Shown: piece by piece, positions 45,636-55,213 of the stretch
Position numbering within the stretch: position 1 is the first letter of the stretch
How the letters are laid out: the number at the start of each line of letters is the position of its first letter
NCBI GenBank assembly: GCA_024234935.1
Contig: JACKNI010000005.1
Location: 33,501 to 97,500 of the forward strand
Source of the DNA: Chromatiales bacterium
GTDB taxonomy: Bacteria; Pseudomonadota; Gammaproteobacteria; Steroidobacterales; GCA-2729495
DNA length: 64,000 bases
Direction: 5' to 3'
Notes under the pieces: generated by a model
What the model saw: only the letters and a program-made list of their open reading frames with translations
Databases searched by the model: none
Told to the model about the DNA's origin: nothing
Translations under genes and position numbers: made by a program

Positions 45636-46258
45636 GGGTCTTCGTCAAGATCTGCGGTCTGTCCACGCCGCGTGCGGTCAGCGAGGCCATTCAGGCGGGT
45701 GCTGACGCGATCGGCTTCGTCTTCGCCGAGTCGCCGCGTCAGGTCACGCCCAGGCGTGCGGCGCAGCTGTGTCGGGATGTGTCGCCGGCGATCATTCGCG
45801 TCGCGGTGATGAGACACCCGACGCAAGACGAGTGGCGGCAGGTGGCCGAGGAGTTCGCGCCTGACTGGTTGCAGACCGATGCGGACGATTTTTCGCGCCT
45901 CGATATTCCCGAGGGCATCAGCCGTCTGCCGGTATTTCGCGATACGGCGGATCTGGACGTCACGGTATTGGGACACGAAGAGCAGCTGCTCTTCGAGGCA
46001 GCTGAAAGCGGACAGGGTTTGCGGGCCGACTGGCGGCGCGCCGCGCAACTGGTCACGGGCATGGGGGTGGACCGCCATCTGGTGCTGGCCGGTGGGCTGA
46101 CACCGGAAAACGTAGGCGCCGCGATCGCCACCGTGCGACCGTATGGCGTGGATGTAAGCAGTGGCGTGGAATCGCGCCGTGGTGTGAAAGACCCAGGCCG
46201 CATCGCAGCCTTCATGGCGGCAGTACGGGAAGCGGAGAGTAATGATGCCAAGCGTTGA
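45632..46258 (+). CDS. trpF: Phosphoribosylanthranilate isomerase
   Basis: A 208-residue TIM barrel that carries out the Amadori rearrangement before TrpC. The N-terminal VKICGLSTPRAV has the catalytic Cys; the matching Asp is in WLQTDADDF; the phosphate-binding end is LAGGLTPENVGAAI and VDVSSGVESRRGVKD. The ATG at 45632 overlaps the trpC stop by four bases. It overlaps trpB by 17 bases. Confidence 0.95.
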   Translation: MRVFVKICGLSTPRAVSEAIQAGADAIGFVFAESPRQVTPRRAAQLCRDVSPAIIRVAVMRHPTQDEWRQVAEEFAPDWLQTDADDFSRLDIPEGISRLPVFRDTADLDVTVLGHEEQLLFEAAESGQGLRADWRRAAQLVTGMGVDRHLVLAGGLTPENVGAAIATVRPYGVDVSSGVESRRGVKDPGRIAAFMAAVREAESNDAKR

Positions 46259-47516
46259 AATGGCACCGGCAGAGCGTGCAGAGCTGCTCCGGCGTCTTGT
46301 GGCGGGCGAGTTGCCCGATGCGCGCGGCCGCTTCGGCCCCTTCGGCGGCCGATATGCGCCGGAAACCCTGGTGCCTGCGCTCGAGCGGCTCACCGATGGC
46401 GTGCAACGTTACCTGCATGACCCGGCTTTTCAGGACGAGCTGGTCGCCGAACTCAAGAGCTGGGTGGGCCGGCCGACTGCGCTGAGTCATGCGCCGACGC
46501 TCAGCAAGCGCTGGGGCGCGGAGGTGTATTTCAAGCGCGAGGATCTGGCCCATACCGGCGCGCACAAGATCAACAATGCGCTTGGCCAGGCGCTGCTTGC
46601 GCGTCGTCTCGGTGCGAAGCGTGTGATTGCCGAGACCGGTGCGGGCCAGCACGGTGTGGCGACAGCCGCTGCCTGTGCGCGGGTCGGCATTCCCTGCATC
46701 GTCTATATGGGTGCGGTCGATGTGCTGCGCCAGGCGCCGAATGTCGAACGCATGGTGCAGTTCGGCGCCGAAGTCGTGCCGGTGAAGACCGGTGACCAGA
46801 CTTTGCGCGCGGCGATCGACGAGGCCTTCCGCGACTGGGTTGCCGATCCGGCCGGCAGTTATTACCTGCTGGGCTCGGCGCTCGGCCCGCATCCCTATCC
46901 GCTGCTCGTGCGCGAACTGCAGGCCGTGATCGGCCGCGAAGCGCGTGCGCAGTTCATCGAGCATACCGGTGGCTTGCCTGATGCCGTTTTTGCCTGCGTG
47001 GGGGGCGGCTCGAACGCGATTGGTTTGTTCCATCCGCTGATCGGCGATGCTTCGGTTGCATTGATCGGCGTCGAGGCGGGTGGGCGCAGCAACAAGCTCG
47101 GCGACAATGCAGCCACGCTGGCCACCGGCCGTCCCGGCGTCTTGCATGGCACCTATTCGCTGCTGTTGCAGGATCCGGATGGTCAGGTACAGGAGACGCA
47201 CTCGGTCTCGGCCGGGCTCGACTATCCGGGTGTTGGCCCGGAGCACGCGCTGCTGCAGGCGATCGGTCGCGTGACCTACACCAGTGCGACCGATGATGAG
47301 GCGCTCGATGCCTTGCGCGAGTGCTGTGCCAGCGAGGGCATTCTGCCGGCCATCGAATCGTCGCATGCGCTGGCGGGCGGCAAACGCTGGGCGTACGCCA
47401 ATCCCGGCAAGAAGATCCTGATCGGCATGTCGGGCCGTGGCGACAAGGACATGCCGACCCTGTCGCAGGTCTTCGGTGGTGCGAAGAAAATCCTCGCGGA
47501 GGCCGGCAATGTCTGA
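46242..47516 (+). CDS. trpB: Tryptophan synthase beta chain
   Basis: A 424-residue PLP enzyme that joins indole and serine to tryptophan. The PLP lysine is in HTGAHKINNALGQ; ETGAGQHGVATA, CVGGGSNAIGLF (phosphate cup) and the closing GRGDKDMPTL are typical of TrpB1. The ATG at 46242 (ATGATG) follows CGGAGAG, and the first residues lie within the 3' end of trpF. It pairs with TrpA, whose start overlaps the end of this gene by eight bases. Confidence 0.97.
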   Translation: MMPSVEMAPAERAELLRRLVAGELPDARGRFGPFGGRYAPETLVPALERLTDGVQRYLHDPAFQDELVAELKSWVGRPTALSHAPTLSKRWGAEVYFKREDLAHTGAHKINNALGQALLARRLGAKRVIAETGAGQHGVATAAACARVGIPCIVYMGAVDVLRQAPNVERMVQFGAEVVPVKTGDQTLRAAIDEAFRDWVADPAGSYYLLGSALGPHPYPLLVRELQAVIGREARAQFIEHTGGLPDAVFACVGGGSNAIGLFHPLIGDASVALIGVEAGGRSNKLGDNAATLATGRPGVLHGTYSLLLQDPDGQVQETHSVSAGLDYPGVGPEHALLQAIGRVTYTSATDDEALDALRECCASEGILPAIESSHALAGGKRWAYANPGKKILIGMSGRGDKDMPTLSQVFGGAKKILAEAGNV

Positions 47517-48300
47517 GCAACCCCTGCCGGCGCATGAGCGCATCAGCGCGGCAATCCGCTGTTCGACTGCGGCAGGTCGCACGGCGCTTGTCCCGTACAT
47601 CACGGCGGGCTATCCGCAGAAGGACCAGTTCATCGCCACGCTGCGCGCGATCGCAAAGGAAGCCGATGTGGTGGAAGTAGGTGTGCCGTTCAGCGATCCG
47701 ATGGCCGATGGCGTGACCATCCAGCGAGCGAGCCACGCGGCGATCGCTGCCGGCGTCAGCCTGCGCTGGATACTCGATGAACTGCGAAAGGCCGCGCCCT
47801 TCGACGCACCGCTGGTGCTGATGAGCTACCTGAATCCGCTGCTGAGCTTCGGTTATGAGCAGCTGGCCGCAGCGGCAGTCCCGGCCGGCGTTTGCGGTTT
47901 CATCGTCCCGGACCTGCCGATCGAGGAAAGTGCTGATTTCAGGGCGGCCCTGGAGGCCCGGGGGCTGGCGCTGATCCAGCTGGTGACGCCGGCCACGCCT
48001 CCTGAACGCCTCAAGCTGCTGTGCGCGGCGAGTCGTGGTTTTGTCTACGCCGTCACCACCACCGGGATTACCGGCAGTGGCAAGGAGCTGCCTGCGAGCG
48101 TCGGTAGCTACCTGGATCAGGTCAGAAGCTTGAGCAGCCTGCCGGTCTGTGCCGGTTTCGGCGTGCGGCGCGCGGAACAAGTCCGGGGCTTGGCTCCGCA
48201 TGCCGACGGGGTGATTGTCGGCTCAGCCCTGGTCGAGCAACTGGAGAGCGGGGGAGATCCGGTGGCCTTCCTGCGCGCGCTGCGCCCAAAAACCACTTGA
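47509..48300 (+). CDS. trpA: Tryptophan synthase alpha chain
   Basis: A 263-residue TrpA that releases indole from indole-3-glycerol phosphate and passes it to TrpB. Catalytic Glu and Asp lie in VVEVGVPFSDPMADG; YVLSYLNP-like LMSYLNPLLSFGYE and AVTTTGITGSGKELP follow. The ATG at 47509 inside the end of trpB is chosen by alignment. It is the last gene of the operon, with no strong terminator after it; only a weak AT-rich hairpin lies in the 36-base gap before the convergent ubiB. Confidence 0.96.
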   Translation: MSEQPLPAHERISAAIRCSTAAGRTALVPYITAGYPQKDQFIATLRAIAKEADVVEVGVPFSDPMADGVTIQRASHAAIAAGVSLRWILDELRKAAPFDAPLVLMSYLNPLLSFGYEQLAAAAVPAGVCGFIVPDLPIEESADFRAALEARGLALIQLVTPATPPERLKLLCAASRGFVYAVTTTGITGSGKELPASVGSYLDQVRSLSSLPVCAGFGVRRAEQVRGLAPHADGVIVGSALVEQLESGGDPVAFLRALRPKTT

Positions 48301-48336
48301 ATGGCTGGTCTAATATATACACTGTATTGACAGTAT

Positions 48337-49971
48337 TTATATTTTTGGCCTTCCAAACCAAAGACTTAACAATCCAGCAGCTCCGCCAGCCCAGGCGACC
48401 CAGCGGGGCTCCGTTTCGAGTCCCAGCCAGAGCACTGCTGCGATGACAAGCGTGCCGCCAACCCCGACCAGATAACGCGATAGGGCCACGGCAGGCTCAA
48501 TCTCGCTCTCGGCCTGGCTGGCCGGTCCGGTCACCTCGCGCTCCAGTTCCGCATCCACGAGCTTGCGGGCCACCAGCGGCAGTTTCTCCAGCGCATAGCG
48601 CAGATCAGGCCAGTCTCGCCGCAGCCGGCGCAAAGTCGCCCGCGGCCCGGTCTGGTCGCGCATCCAGGCCTTGAGCACCGGCTTGCCGGTCTGCCAGATA
48701 TCGAGATCGGGGTAGAGCACCCGCCCGAGCCCTTCCACCTGGACCAGTGTCTTCTGCAGCAGGATAAGCTGCGTCTGCACCACCATGTCGAAGCGCTGCG
48801 CGATGCTGAGCAGCTGCAGCAACACATGGCCAAAAGAAATGTCCTTCAGCGGCTTGCTGAAGATCGGCTCGCAGACGGTGCGCACAGCAGCTTCGAGTTC
48901 ATCGACGCGGGTGCCGGCGGGTACCCAGCCTGAATCCACATGCAGCTTGGCGACGCGGTAGTAGTCGCGTTCGAAAAAAGCCATGAAGTTGCCGGCCAGA
49001 TAGCGGCTGTCGCGTTCGCTCAGACTGCCAACGATGCCGAAGTCCACGGCGGCGTAGCGCGGGTACTCCGGATTGGTGGCGTCCACAAAAATATTTCCGG
49101 GATGCATGTCGGCGTGAAAAAAATTGTCGCGAAATACCTGCGTGAAAAAGATCTCCACGCCGTTGGCGGCGAGTCGCGGAATGTTTACGCCGGCTGCTTT
49201 CAACGCATCCATGTCATCGATCGGAATGCCGTGTATGCGTTCCATGACCATCACTGACTTGCGGCAATAGTCGAAATAGACCTGCGGGACGTAGATCAGC
49301 GGTGAGCCGAGCCAGTTGCGCCGCAGCTGGGTTGCGTTGGCGGCCTCACGCAGCAAATCCAGCTCGTTGAGGATGGTTTTTTCGTATTCGGCGACGATGC
49401 CCACCGGACGCAAGCGCCGGGATTCGGGCCACCAGCGTTCTGCAAGCCTGGCGAGCGCATACATCACATCGAGATCACGGCGCACCAGTTCGTGCACATT
49501 GGGGCGCAGGATCTTGACTACCACATCCTCACCGCTGTGCAGGCGTGCAGCGTGGACCTGGGCGATCGATGCCGCGGCGAGCGGGTCATGGGCGAAGCTC
49601 GCGAACAGCTGGCTGGCCGGCTGTCCGAAGCTGCGCTCGACCTCCGCCAGTGCCTGTTCGGCGGGAAATGGCGGTACCTCGTCCTGAAGCCGGGTCAGTT
49701 CGCGGCCGATATCGGGCGGCAGCAAGTCCTGCCGTGTCGACAGCGACTGGCCGAATTTCACGAAAATCGGGCCGAGCTCTTCGATGGCGAGACGGATACG
49801 CACGCCACGCGGCTGATCCAGCTGCGGGCCGCGCCAGCCTGAAGGCGAAAGGCGGAACAACAGGCGCGCCGGGCGCAGCAGATGGCTGCTGCCGATCAGT
49901 TCGTCGAGGCCGTATTTGACCAGTACCCGCTGGATCGACACCAGACGGCGCAGCAGCTGGAGGCGGGTCAT
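48337..49971 (-). CDS. ubiB: Ubiquinone biosynthesis protein UbiB
   Basis: A 544-residue atypical kinase/ATPase needed for coenzyme Q synthesis. The UbiB signature K-x-G-Q is in PIFVKFGQSLSTRQDLLP, the Ala-rich loop in AAASIAQVHAARL, the catalytic-loop HADMHPGN and the metal-binding VDFGIVGSL follow, and two C-terminal hydrophobic helices anchor it to the inner membrane. The ATG overlaps the ubiJ stop by four bases. It is last in a leftward ubiE-ubiJ-ubiB series, the same order as in E. coli. Confidence 0.96.
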   Translation of the reverse strand: MTRLQLLRRLVSIQRVLVKYGLDELIGSSHLLRPARLLFRLSPSGWRGPQLDQPRGVRIRLAIEELGPIFVKFGQSLSTRQDLLPPDIGRELTRLQDEVPPFPAEQALAEVERSFGQPASQLFASFAHDPLAAASIAQVHAARLHSGEDVVVKILRPNVHELVRRDLDVMYALARLAERWWPESRRLRPVGIVAEYEKTILNELDLLREAANATQLRRNWLGSPLIYVPQVYFDYCRKSVMVMERIHGIPIDDMDALKAAGVNIPRLAANGVEIFFTQVFRDNFFHADMHPGNIFVDATNPEYPRYAAVDFGIVGSLSERDSRYLAGNFMAFFERDYYRVAKLHVDSGWVPAGTRVDELEAAVRTVCEPIFSKPLKDISFGHVLLQLLSIAQRFDMVVQTQLILLQKTLVQVEGLGRVLYPDLDIWQTGKPVLKAWMRDQTGPRATLRRLRRDWPDLRYALEKLPLVARKLVDAELEREVTGPASQAESEIEPAVALSRYLVGVGGTLVIAAVLWLGLETEPRWVAWAGGAAGLLSLWFGRPKI

Positions 49972-50591
49972 GCCTCGCTGTTCCGCAGTCGTTCGACCCG
50001 TGCGGCGGCGCGCTCGACATCGTTGGCCAGTGTGTCCACGGCCTCCAGGAAGCTTTCCAGTTCGGCCTGTGTCAGCACGCTGCGTTTCTCGACGGTGAGA
50101 TATTCACTCATGCGCTGCGCCAGTTTCTCTCCGGCGCGTGCGCTGAAATCGCCGAGTCCGCGCGCGAAGCTGCCGAGCTGATGCGCCGCAGACTGGCCGA
50201 AAATCCGCGCCAGTTCGGTCTCGATATCCGGCTTCGCCAGGTGCAGCAGCTCGCGGAAGCGGTCGGCCACATCCGCCGAGCCCGAGATATTGATATCGCC
50301 GGCACGGATCAGCGTTTGCGGATCGCCGCTCATCAGTCGCAGCATCGTAATGGGCGGACCCGACAGACCAGCACTGGCGGCAGGGGCTTCGGCGTCCCTG
50401 CCCAGCTGACTTAGCTGAACGACCCCGCCCACGACCACCATGCGCAGCGCGACCGGTGTCCCATCGATGCGCACATCGAGCGACTTGTCATCGAGTGCTG
50501 CAGCTGCCGCCTGCGCCCCGGGCGCCTTTGCGATGCCGTGGTTGATCAGGTCTTCGAGCGGCCGGAGAGCCAGTGATGAGAAGCGGTCCAT
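49968..50591 (-). CDS. ubiJ: Ubiquinone biosynthesis accessory protein UbiJ
   Basis: A 207-residue protein with an N-terminal SCP2-like lipid-binding domain (SLDVRIDGTPVALRM, LRLMSGDPQTLIRAGDINIS) and a C-terminal coiled-coil-like helix (LESFLEAVDTLANDVERAAA). UbiJ helps hold the hydrophobic intermediates of the soluble Ubi complex. The ATG at 50591 begins the conserved DRFSSLALRPLEDLIN; the frame upstream is not coding. It sits between ubiE (19-base gap) and ubiB (four-base overlap). Confidence 0.9.
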   Translation of the reverse strand: MDRFSSLALRPLEDLINHGIAKAPGAQAAAAALDDKSLDVRIDGTPVALRMVVVGGVVQLSQLGRDAEAPAASAGLSGPPITMLRLMSGDPQTLIRAGDINISGSADVADRFRELLHLAKPDIETELARIFGQSAAHQLGSFARGLGDFSARAGEKLAQRMSEYLTVEKRSVLTQAELESFLEAVDTLANDVERAAARVERLRNSEA

Positions 50592-50610
50592 GTGCTTGCC
50601 TGCGCCGGAT

Positions 50611-51348
50611 TCAGTAACGGTGACCGATATGCAGGGCGACGATGCCGCCACTGAGGTTGTGGTAGCGCACGTCCTCGAGACCGGCTTCCAGCATCATGTC
50701 GCGCAGCGTTTCCTGGTCCGGGTGCATGCGGATGGATTCAGCCAGATAACGGTAGCTCGCTGCATCCTTCGCGACCAGTTCGCCGAGCTTTGGCAGGATC
50801 CTGAAGGAATAGAGGTCATAAAGTGGCTCGAGTGCCTTCAGCGCTTTGGAGAACTCGAGCACCATGACTCGTCCGCCCGGACGGGTAACACGCGCCATGG
50901 AGCGCAGCGCAGCCGGCTTGTCGGTGCAGTTGCGCAGGCCGAAGCCGATCGTGACGCAATGAAAAGTCCCGTCGCGAAAGGGCAGGCACTCCGCATTGGC
51001 CTGCAGCGAACGGGTGTTCCCGACGATACCGCGGTCTACCAGTCGCCGTCGTCCCGCCTCGAGCATCTCGTGATTGATATCCGTATGCAGGACGAGCCCG
51101 GTCGGACCCACCTGTTTCGCCATGCCGGCCGACAGGTCGCCGGTACCGCCGGCAACGTCGAGTGCCCGGTCGCCGGGCCTCAGTCCGGTGCGGCACAGCG
51201 TGAAATGCTTCCACAAGCGGTGCAGGCCGCCTGACATCAGGTCATTCATGATGTCGTACTTCGGCGCGACGGAGTCGAACACGGCCCGCACACGTCCCGA
51301 TTTCTCGGCGGTAGCGACCGTCTCAAAGCCGAAGTGAGTCTGTTCCAT
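50611..51348 (-). CDS. ubiE: Ubiquinone/menaquinone C-methyltransferase UbiE
   Basis: A 245-residue SAM-dependent methyltransferase for the C-methylation step of ubiquinone (and menaquinone, if made). It starts THFGFETV, has [20 protein letters not shown], the SAM loop [15 protein letters not shown] and [20 protein letters not shown], the classical UbiE signatures. The ATG at 51348 is fixed by the family N-terminus; 27 in-frame codons upstream run into the methyltransferase gap and are unlikely to be used. Confidence 0.96.
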   Translation of the reverse strand: MEQTHFGFETVATAEKSGRVRAVFDSVAPKYDIMNDLMSGGLHRLWKHFTLCRTGLRPGDRALDVAGGTGDLSAGMAKQVGPTGLVLHTDINHEMLEAGRRRLVDRGIVGNTRSLQANAECLPFRDGTFHCVTIGFGLRNCTDKPAALRSMARVTRPGGRVMVLEFSKALKALEPLYDLYSFRILPKLGELVAKDAASYRYLAESIRMHPDQETLRDMMLEAGLEDVRYHNLSGGIVALHIGHRY

Positions 51349-51380
51349 GCGCCGCGCTTCCTGGCCCGGTCCCTGTGGCC

Positions 51381-52172
51381 TTATTCCCGGGTGCGTATCG
51401 TACCCTGCCGGACGCGCTCGAACAGGCATACGGCAGCGGCTGCGGCGATATTCAGCGATTCAGTGGCACCTGGCATGGGGATGGCGACGATCTCCTTCGC
51501 CGCATCGAGCACTGCCCGCGACAGCCCGGCCCCCTCGTTGCCGAACACCAGGCCGATCGTGCCGGTCAGGTCAGTATCGTAAAGGGACTGCCGTGCGTGC
51601 AGGTGGGTTGCGACGATGCGTCCCGGAAACCTGCCGACCAGCTCGCGGATCTCAACCCCGTCATGTATATCGAGCAGGAAGTGAGCACCCATGCCGGCCC
51701 TGAGCACGCGCTGCGACCAGACATCGGCACAGGCGCGCGACAGATACACCTCGCGCAGGCCGGCAGCAGCCGTCGAGCGCAGTATCGAGCCGAGATTGCC
51801 AGGATCCTGGATGTCTTCGAGGATCACGCAGGGGCCAGGCTGTGCGGGGGGCGTGCTGCGTGTCGGCGCCCTGATGACGGCGAGGATGCCCGTGGGGGTA
51901 TCGACGGAGGACAGCCTGGCAAACAGCTTCGCGCTGAAGGTCACGGTCTCGATGGGTGCGAGGGCGGCGAGCAGCGCGGCGATCTCAGCATCGCCGCGCC
52001 GGTCTTCGTTGATGATCAGCTGTTCCGGCGGTCCGCGATGCTGGTGGCAGGCCTCGACCAGATGCACGCCTTCCAGCAGGGCGAGGCCCGACTTGCGCCG
52101 CTCGCGGCCGGACTGCCGGAGTTTGAAAAGTTCGCGGAAACGCGGGTTATCCGCTGAGGTGATCGTCGTCAT
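51381..52172 (-). CDS. TrmH/SpoU-family RNA 2'-O-methyltransferase
   Basis: A 263-residue SPOUT methyltransferase. An N-terminal substrate-binding domain ([17 protein letters not shown]) is followed by the knotted catalytic domain with [20 protein letters not shown] (motif 1), [11 protein letters not shown] (motif 2) and [20 protein letters not shown] (motif 3). It resembles RlmB/TsnR-type 23S rRNA methylases, but the target nucleotide cannot be read from sequence. It is in line with, and 24 bases from, the adenosyltransferase gene upstream and 32 bases from ubiE downstream. Confidence 0.9.
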   Translation of the reverse strand: MTTITSADNPRFRELFKLRQSGRERRKSGLALLEGVHLVEACHQHRGPPEQLIINEDRRGDAEIAALLAALAPIETVTFSAKLFARLSSVDTPTGILAVIRAPTRSTPPAQPGPCVILEDIQDPGNLGSILRSTAAAGLREVYLSRACADVWSQRVLRAGMGAHFLLDIHDGVEIRELVGRFPGRIVATHLHARQSLYDTDLTGTIGLVFGNEGAGLSRAVLDAAKEIVAIPMPGATESLNIAAAAAVCLFERVRQGTIRTRE

Positions 52173-52196
52173 TCCGGCTTCAGGACATGCGCGGGC

Positions 52197-52748
52197 CTAT
52201 TTGCCGCGCGCCTTCCAGATGACTTCCGTGCCGCCGCTGGTCCGGCACAGCACGCGCGACATGACGAAGAGCAGGTCGGACAGCCGGTTCAGGTAGCGCA
52301 GCGCTTCCGCATTGATGGCTTCCGCCTGTTGCAGGCTCAGGAGTCGCCGTTCGGCCCTGCGACAGACTGCGCGCGCCAGATGGCAGTTGGCGGCGGCGGC
52401 TGTCCCGCCAGGCAGTATGAAATCTTTCAGTGGCGGCAGATCCGCGTTGAGCGTGTCCAGCAGGATTTCGAGGTCGGTGGTATCTGCGGCGAGGATCACG
52501 TTGCGGCCCGGTACGGCGAGCTCGCCGCCCAGATCGAACAGCCGGTGCTGTATGGCTTGCAGGCTGTCGCTGACCGAGGCCGGCAGATCCGGGCTTGCCA
52601 GCACGATGCCGATGCAGCTATTGAGTTCATCGACCGTGCCATAGGCCTCGACGCGGGCACAGTCCTTGCGGACCCGCTCACCCGTGCCAAGTCCGGTTGT
52701 GCCGTCATCGCCCGTGCGCGTATAGATTTTGGTCAGCCGGTTGCCCAT
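52197..52748 (-). CDS. PduO-type cob(I)alamin adenosyltransferase
   Basis: A 183-residue ATP:cob(I)alamin adenosyltransferase that converts cobalamin to coenzyme B12 in the cytoplasm. The ATP-binding N-terminus KIYTRTGDDGTTGLGTGERV, YGTVDELNS, and the RRAERR and NRLSDLLFVMSR helices fit the PduO/MMAB family. It lies 54 bases behind btuB and the riboswitch, so uptake and adenosylation of B12 are probably expressed together. Confidence 0.93.
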   Translation of the reverse strand: MGNRLTKIYTRTGDDGTTGLGTGERVRKDCARVEAYGTVDELNSCIGIVLASPDLPASVSDSLQAIQHRLFDLGGELAVPGRNVILAADTTDLEILLDTLNADLPPLKDFILPGGTAAAANCHLARAVCRRAERRLLSLQQAEAINAEALRYLNRLSDLLFVMSRVLCRTSGGTEVIWKARGK

Positions 52749-52802
52749 GGCGCCTCCTCTGGCGCGACCGAGTGTAACCGGATGCGCTGCGACCTCCCAG
52801 CC

Positions 52803-54740
52803 TCAGAACTCGAAGCGCAGCCCCGCGTACGCACCGATACCCGGTGTGTTGTAGCCGTACACGTCCTCATAGGACGTGTCGAACAGGTTGTCGATACGGG
52901 CGTAGATACGGGTCGCGTCGTTCAGACGATATGTCGCGGCGAAGCTGACCAGTTTGTAGGCGCCTAGCTCGACGACTTCCTTGATGAAAGAGGGCGGCCA
53001 GTAGTCGTCGTTGCGGCTTCCGGTATAGCTCAGCCTGGCATCCAGTTCCACGCGCCCGTCCGGCGAATTCCAGTCCGCACCGAGACTGCCGGCGTGTCGG
53101 GGGCGGCGGATCTCGCGTATGTCTGCGCCGGTAACCGCGTCCGGTTCCGTCGCATCCGTGTAGGTGTAGGTGGCCGAGACTTTCAGGCCCGCTGACAGCT
53201 GCGCCGTCCCCGTGATCTCGACACCACGGCGCTTGCTGGTGCCGGGCAGGTTGGTTGCCGTGGTCTGAAAGCTCTCCGGATCGAAGGCGTAACCGTAAAT
53301 TTCGTCCCTCAGGTTGGCGTGAAACCAGGTGAAGCCCACGCTTGCCGCGATGCTGGCAAAGGCCTGGTCGACGCCGAGTTCCCAGGCCGTGGAGTGCTCC
53401 GGTTTGAGATCCGGGTTGCCGCTGAACTGGCCGGGAAAATAGCCGTAACGCTCGATGAAAGTCGGCGCCTTCTGGCCTTCGCCGATCGTTGCGCGCAGGC
53501 GGGTGCCGGTCGTCTCGATCGCCCACGCCGCGGTGGCGCGGTAGGTATTGATGTTCTTGAAGCTGCTGTTGTCGTCATGGCGGACGCTCAGCGATACGGA
53601 GACCCGTGGCAGCGGACTGAAGAGAGTCTCGGCAATGAGCGCCGTGTTGCGCTCGCTCTGGTCCTGGTTGGGATCGCCCCACCCGGTTGGTGTGCCACGC
53701 TGGCTGAATTCTTCGCGCTCATGGTCCACGGCAACCGTGAGGGCGTTGCCTGCGGAATCGTGGCTGGCTGGCGTGAAGTGGTACGTGGACTGGTAGTACA
53801 GCGCATATCGGTCAGCGCTGGTCGAGCCGTTGGCGCCGAACTCGTTCGAGTTGTCCGTATCGCTGTGTGTCCATCCGGTGCGCAGGGACTGAATCCAGCG
53901 ATCGTCCCGAAGCCTGAGCGTTCCCTTGGCACCGAAGTAGCCGAGTGACATATCGGTCTCATCGAGGGTGTCATGCGGTAGTCCCGTCAGGTAGTCGATG
54001 CTGTCGTATTCCTTGTGGATGTCCGAATATCGCCCGTTGAACTCCAGATCGAGATTTCCGGCAGGGCTGCCGTCCACGGACAGGCTTGCGGTCCTGTTCC
54101 GGTAGCCATCGTCCTCGCTGCCGGTACGCGAACTGTTGGACCCGTCTGAGTCAACCGCGGAGAAGGACAGTCCGGCACGCGCGCCGAGCACCGCACCACT
54201 GATGCGTGTGCCGGCAGACCATGTATTGAATGCGCCGCCTTCGCCAAAGCCGCTGACGGACAACTCTTCATCCGGCTGACGCGTGATGACGTTGATGACC
54301 CCGGCGAGCGCATCGCTGCCCCAGAGCCCGCTTTGTGCGCCGCGGACCACCTCGATACGGTCGACATCCCAGGTGCCGAGGTTTTCAAAGGCAAACTCCG
54401 CGTTGCCGGCAGGATCATTGGCTTCGATGCCATCGATGAGCACGAGTATCTGGTTTGCTTCGGCCCCGCGCATGCGGATCTGTGTCTGCGAGCCGATGCT
54501 CCCGGACTGGCTGATCGCAACGCCTGGTACATCGCGCAGCATGTCGATGGCAAATGCCGACTCGCGATGCTCGATCTGCTCGCGATCGATGACCGTGATG
54601 GAACTGCCGACCGTCGACAGCGGCACCGGTATGCGGGATGCGGTAACAACGATGGTTTCAGGTATGCGGTCTGCCGCTTTGGCGGCGGCAGTGGCCGCGA
54701 TGGCGGCAAGCAGGCACGAAACGAAGCTGACAATACGCAC
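52803..54740 (-). CDS. btuB: TonB-dependent vitamin B12 receptor BtuB
   Basis: A 645-residue outer-membrane receptor. The signal peptide ends near ATAAAKA; a TonB-box-like PETIVVTASRIPVPL follows, then the plug (NQILVLIDGIEANDPAG, DRIEVVRGAQSGLWGSDALA) and a barrel closing with GAYAGLRFEF (terminal Phe). Similarity to BtuB, a cobalamin riboswitch upstream, an ABC ATPase on the far side of the riboswitch and an adenosyltransferase downstream together support the vitamin B12 role. The ATG is about 190 bases after the riboswitch. Confidence 0.92.
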   Translation of the reverse strand: MRIVSFVSCLLAAIAATAAAKAADRIPETIVVTASRIPVPLSTVGSSITVIDREQIEHRESAFAIDMLRDVPGVAISQSGSIGSQTQIRMRGAEANQILVLIDGIEANDPAGNAEFAFENLGTWDVDRIEVVRGAQSGLWGSDALAGVINVITRQPDEELSVSGFGEGGAFNTWSAGTRISGAVLGARAGLSFSAVDSDGSNSSRTGSEDDGYRNRTASLSVDGSPAGNLDLEFNGRYSDIHKEYDSIDYLTGLPHDTLDETDMSLGYFGAKGTLRLRDDRWIQSLRTGWTHSDTDNSNEFGANGSTSADRYALYYQSTYHFTPASHDSAGNALTVAVDHEREEFSQRGTPTGWGDPNQDQSERNTALIAETLFSPLPRVSVSLSVRHDDNSSFKNINTYRATAAWAIETTGTRLRATIGEGQKAPTFIERYGYFPGQFSGNPDLKPEHSTAWELGVDQAFASIAASVGFTWFHANLRDEIYGYAFDPESFQTTATNLPGTSKRRGVEITGTAQLSAGLKVSATYTYTDATEPDAVTGADIREIRRPRHAGSLGADWNSPDGRVELDARLSYTGSRNDDYWPPSFIKEVVELGAYKLVSFAATYRLNDATRIYARIDNLFDTSYEDVYGYNTPGIGAYAGLRFEF

Positions 54741-54933
54741 AAAAAGCTCCCCGCGCGCTCACACCCGAGCGCGATTGCTGTGTACGTCAGGGAGCAGAAG
54801 GAACAGGCCAGCCGGCGGCACTTGCCACTGCTGACATCGTACGGACAGGCCAAGGCAGAGCGCTCGGAAAGCGCAGCCGACAGGGCTCGTACCGTCACGC
54901 AGTCTCCCTCCGAGACCTGACGATCCGATGACA

Positions 54934-55158
54934 CCTGCCGGCCGGTATACGGGCTCGCGCGGGGGAAATTCCGTATCAGAATCTCCGGGGAGCATCGCCT
55001 TCCCATGCGAAATCGCACAGTGGCTGATGTGATGCGCCCTGATCCTGCGCTTACCGTTGCGGGGGCAGCGGCGGCTTTGTCTGCTGGTATCGTCCAGACA
55101 GACTCACCGCACTTCCCGTTGAACCCTCGGGTTGGAAAACCTTCGGGCACCGGCAGGA
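54934..55158 (-). ncRNA. Cobalamin (adenosylcobalamin) riboswitch
   Basis: Read on the minus strand, outer stem P1 is CCTGCCGG (55158-55151) with CCGGCAGG (54941-54934). Conserved pieces in order: CAACGGGAAG (about 55120-55111), GCTGCCCCCGCAACGGTAA (55069-55051), AGCCACTG (55025-55018), GGGAAGGC (55004-54997) and the B12 box AGCCCGTATACCGGCC (54955-54940), which differs from AGYCMGGAGACCKGCC at two positions. It should lower btuB expression when B12 is plentiful. The remaining 190-base leader would hold the expression platform; I could not define it. Confidence 0.95.
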
Positions 55159-55213
55159 ACGTGCGCACGATAAGCGCCGCAGCGCCGGTGGTCAATCAGC
55201 GGAAGCCGGGGTC

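Noticed and set aside
48315..48345. Palindrome ACTGT-ATTG-ACAGT, considered as a LexA box or terminator after trpA
   Set aside because: SOS boxes need CTGT-N8-ACAG and here the spacer is four. As a terminator the stem is only five weak pairs, so it is not listed as a feature.
53987..55195. A 402-codon leftward frame across the cobalamin riboswitch into btuB
   Set aside because: It is out of frame with btuB, covers the structured riboswitch and has no recognisable domain.
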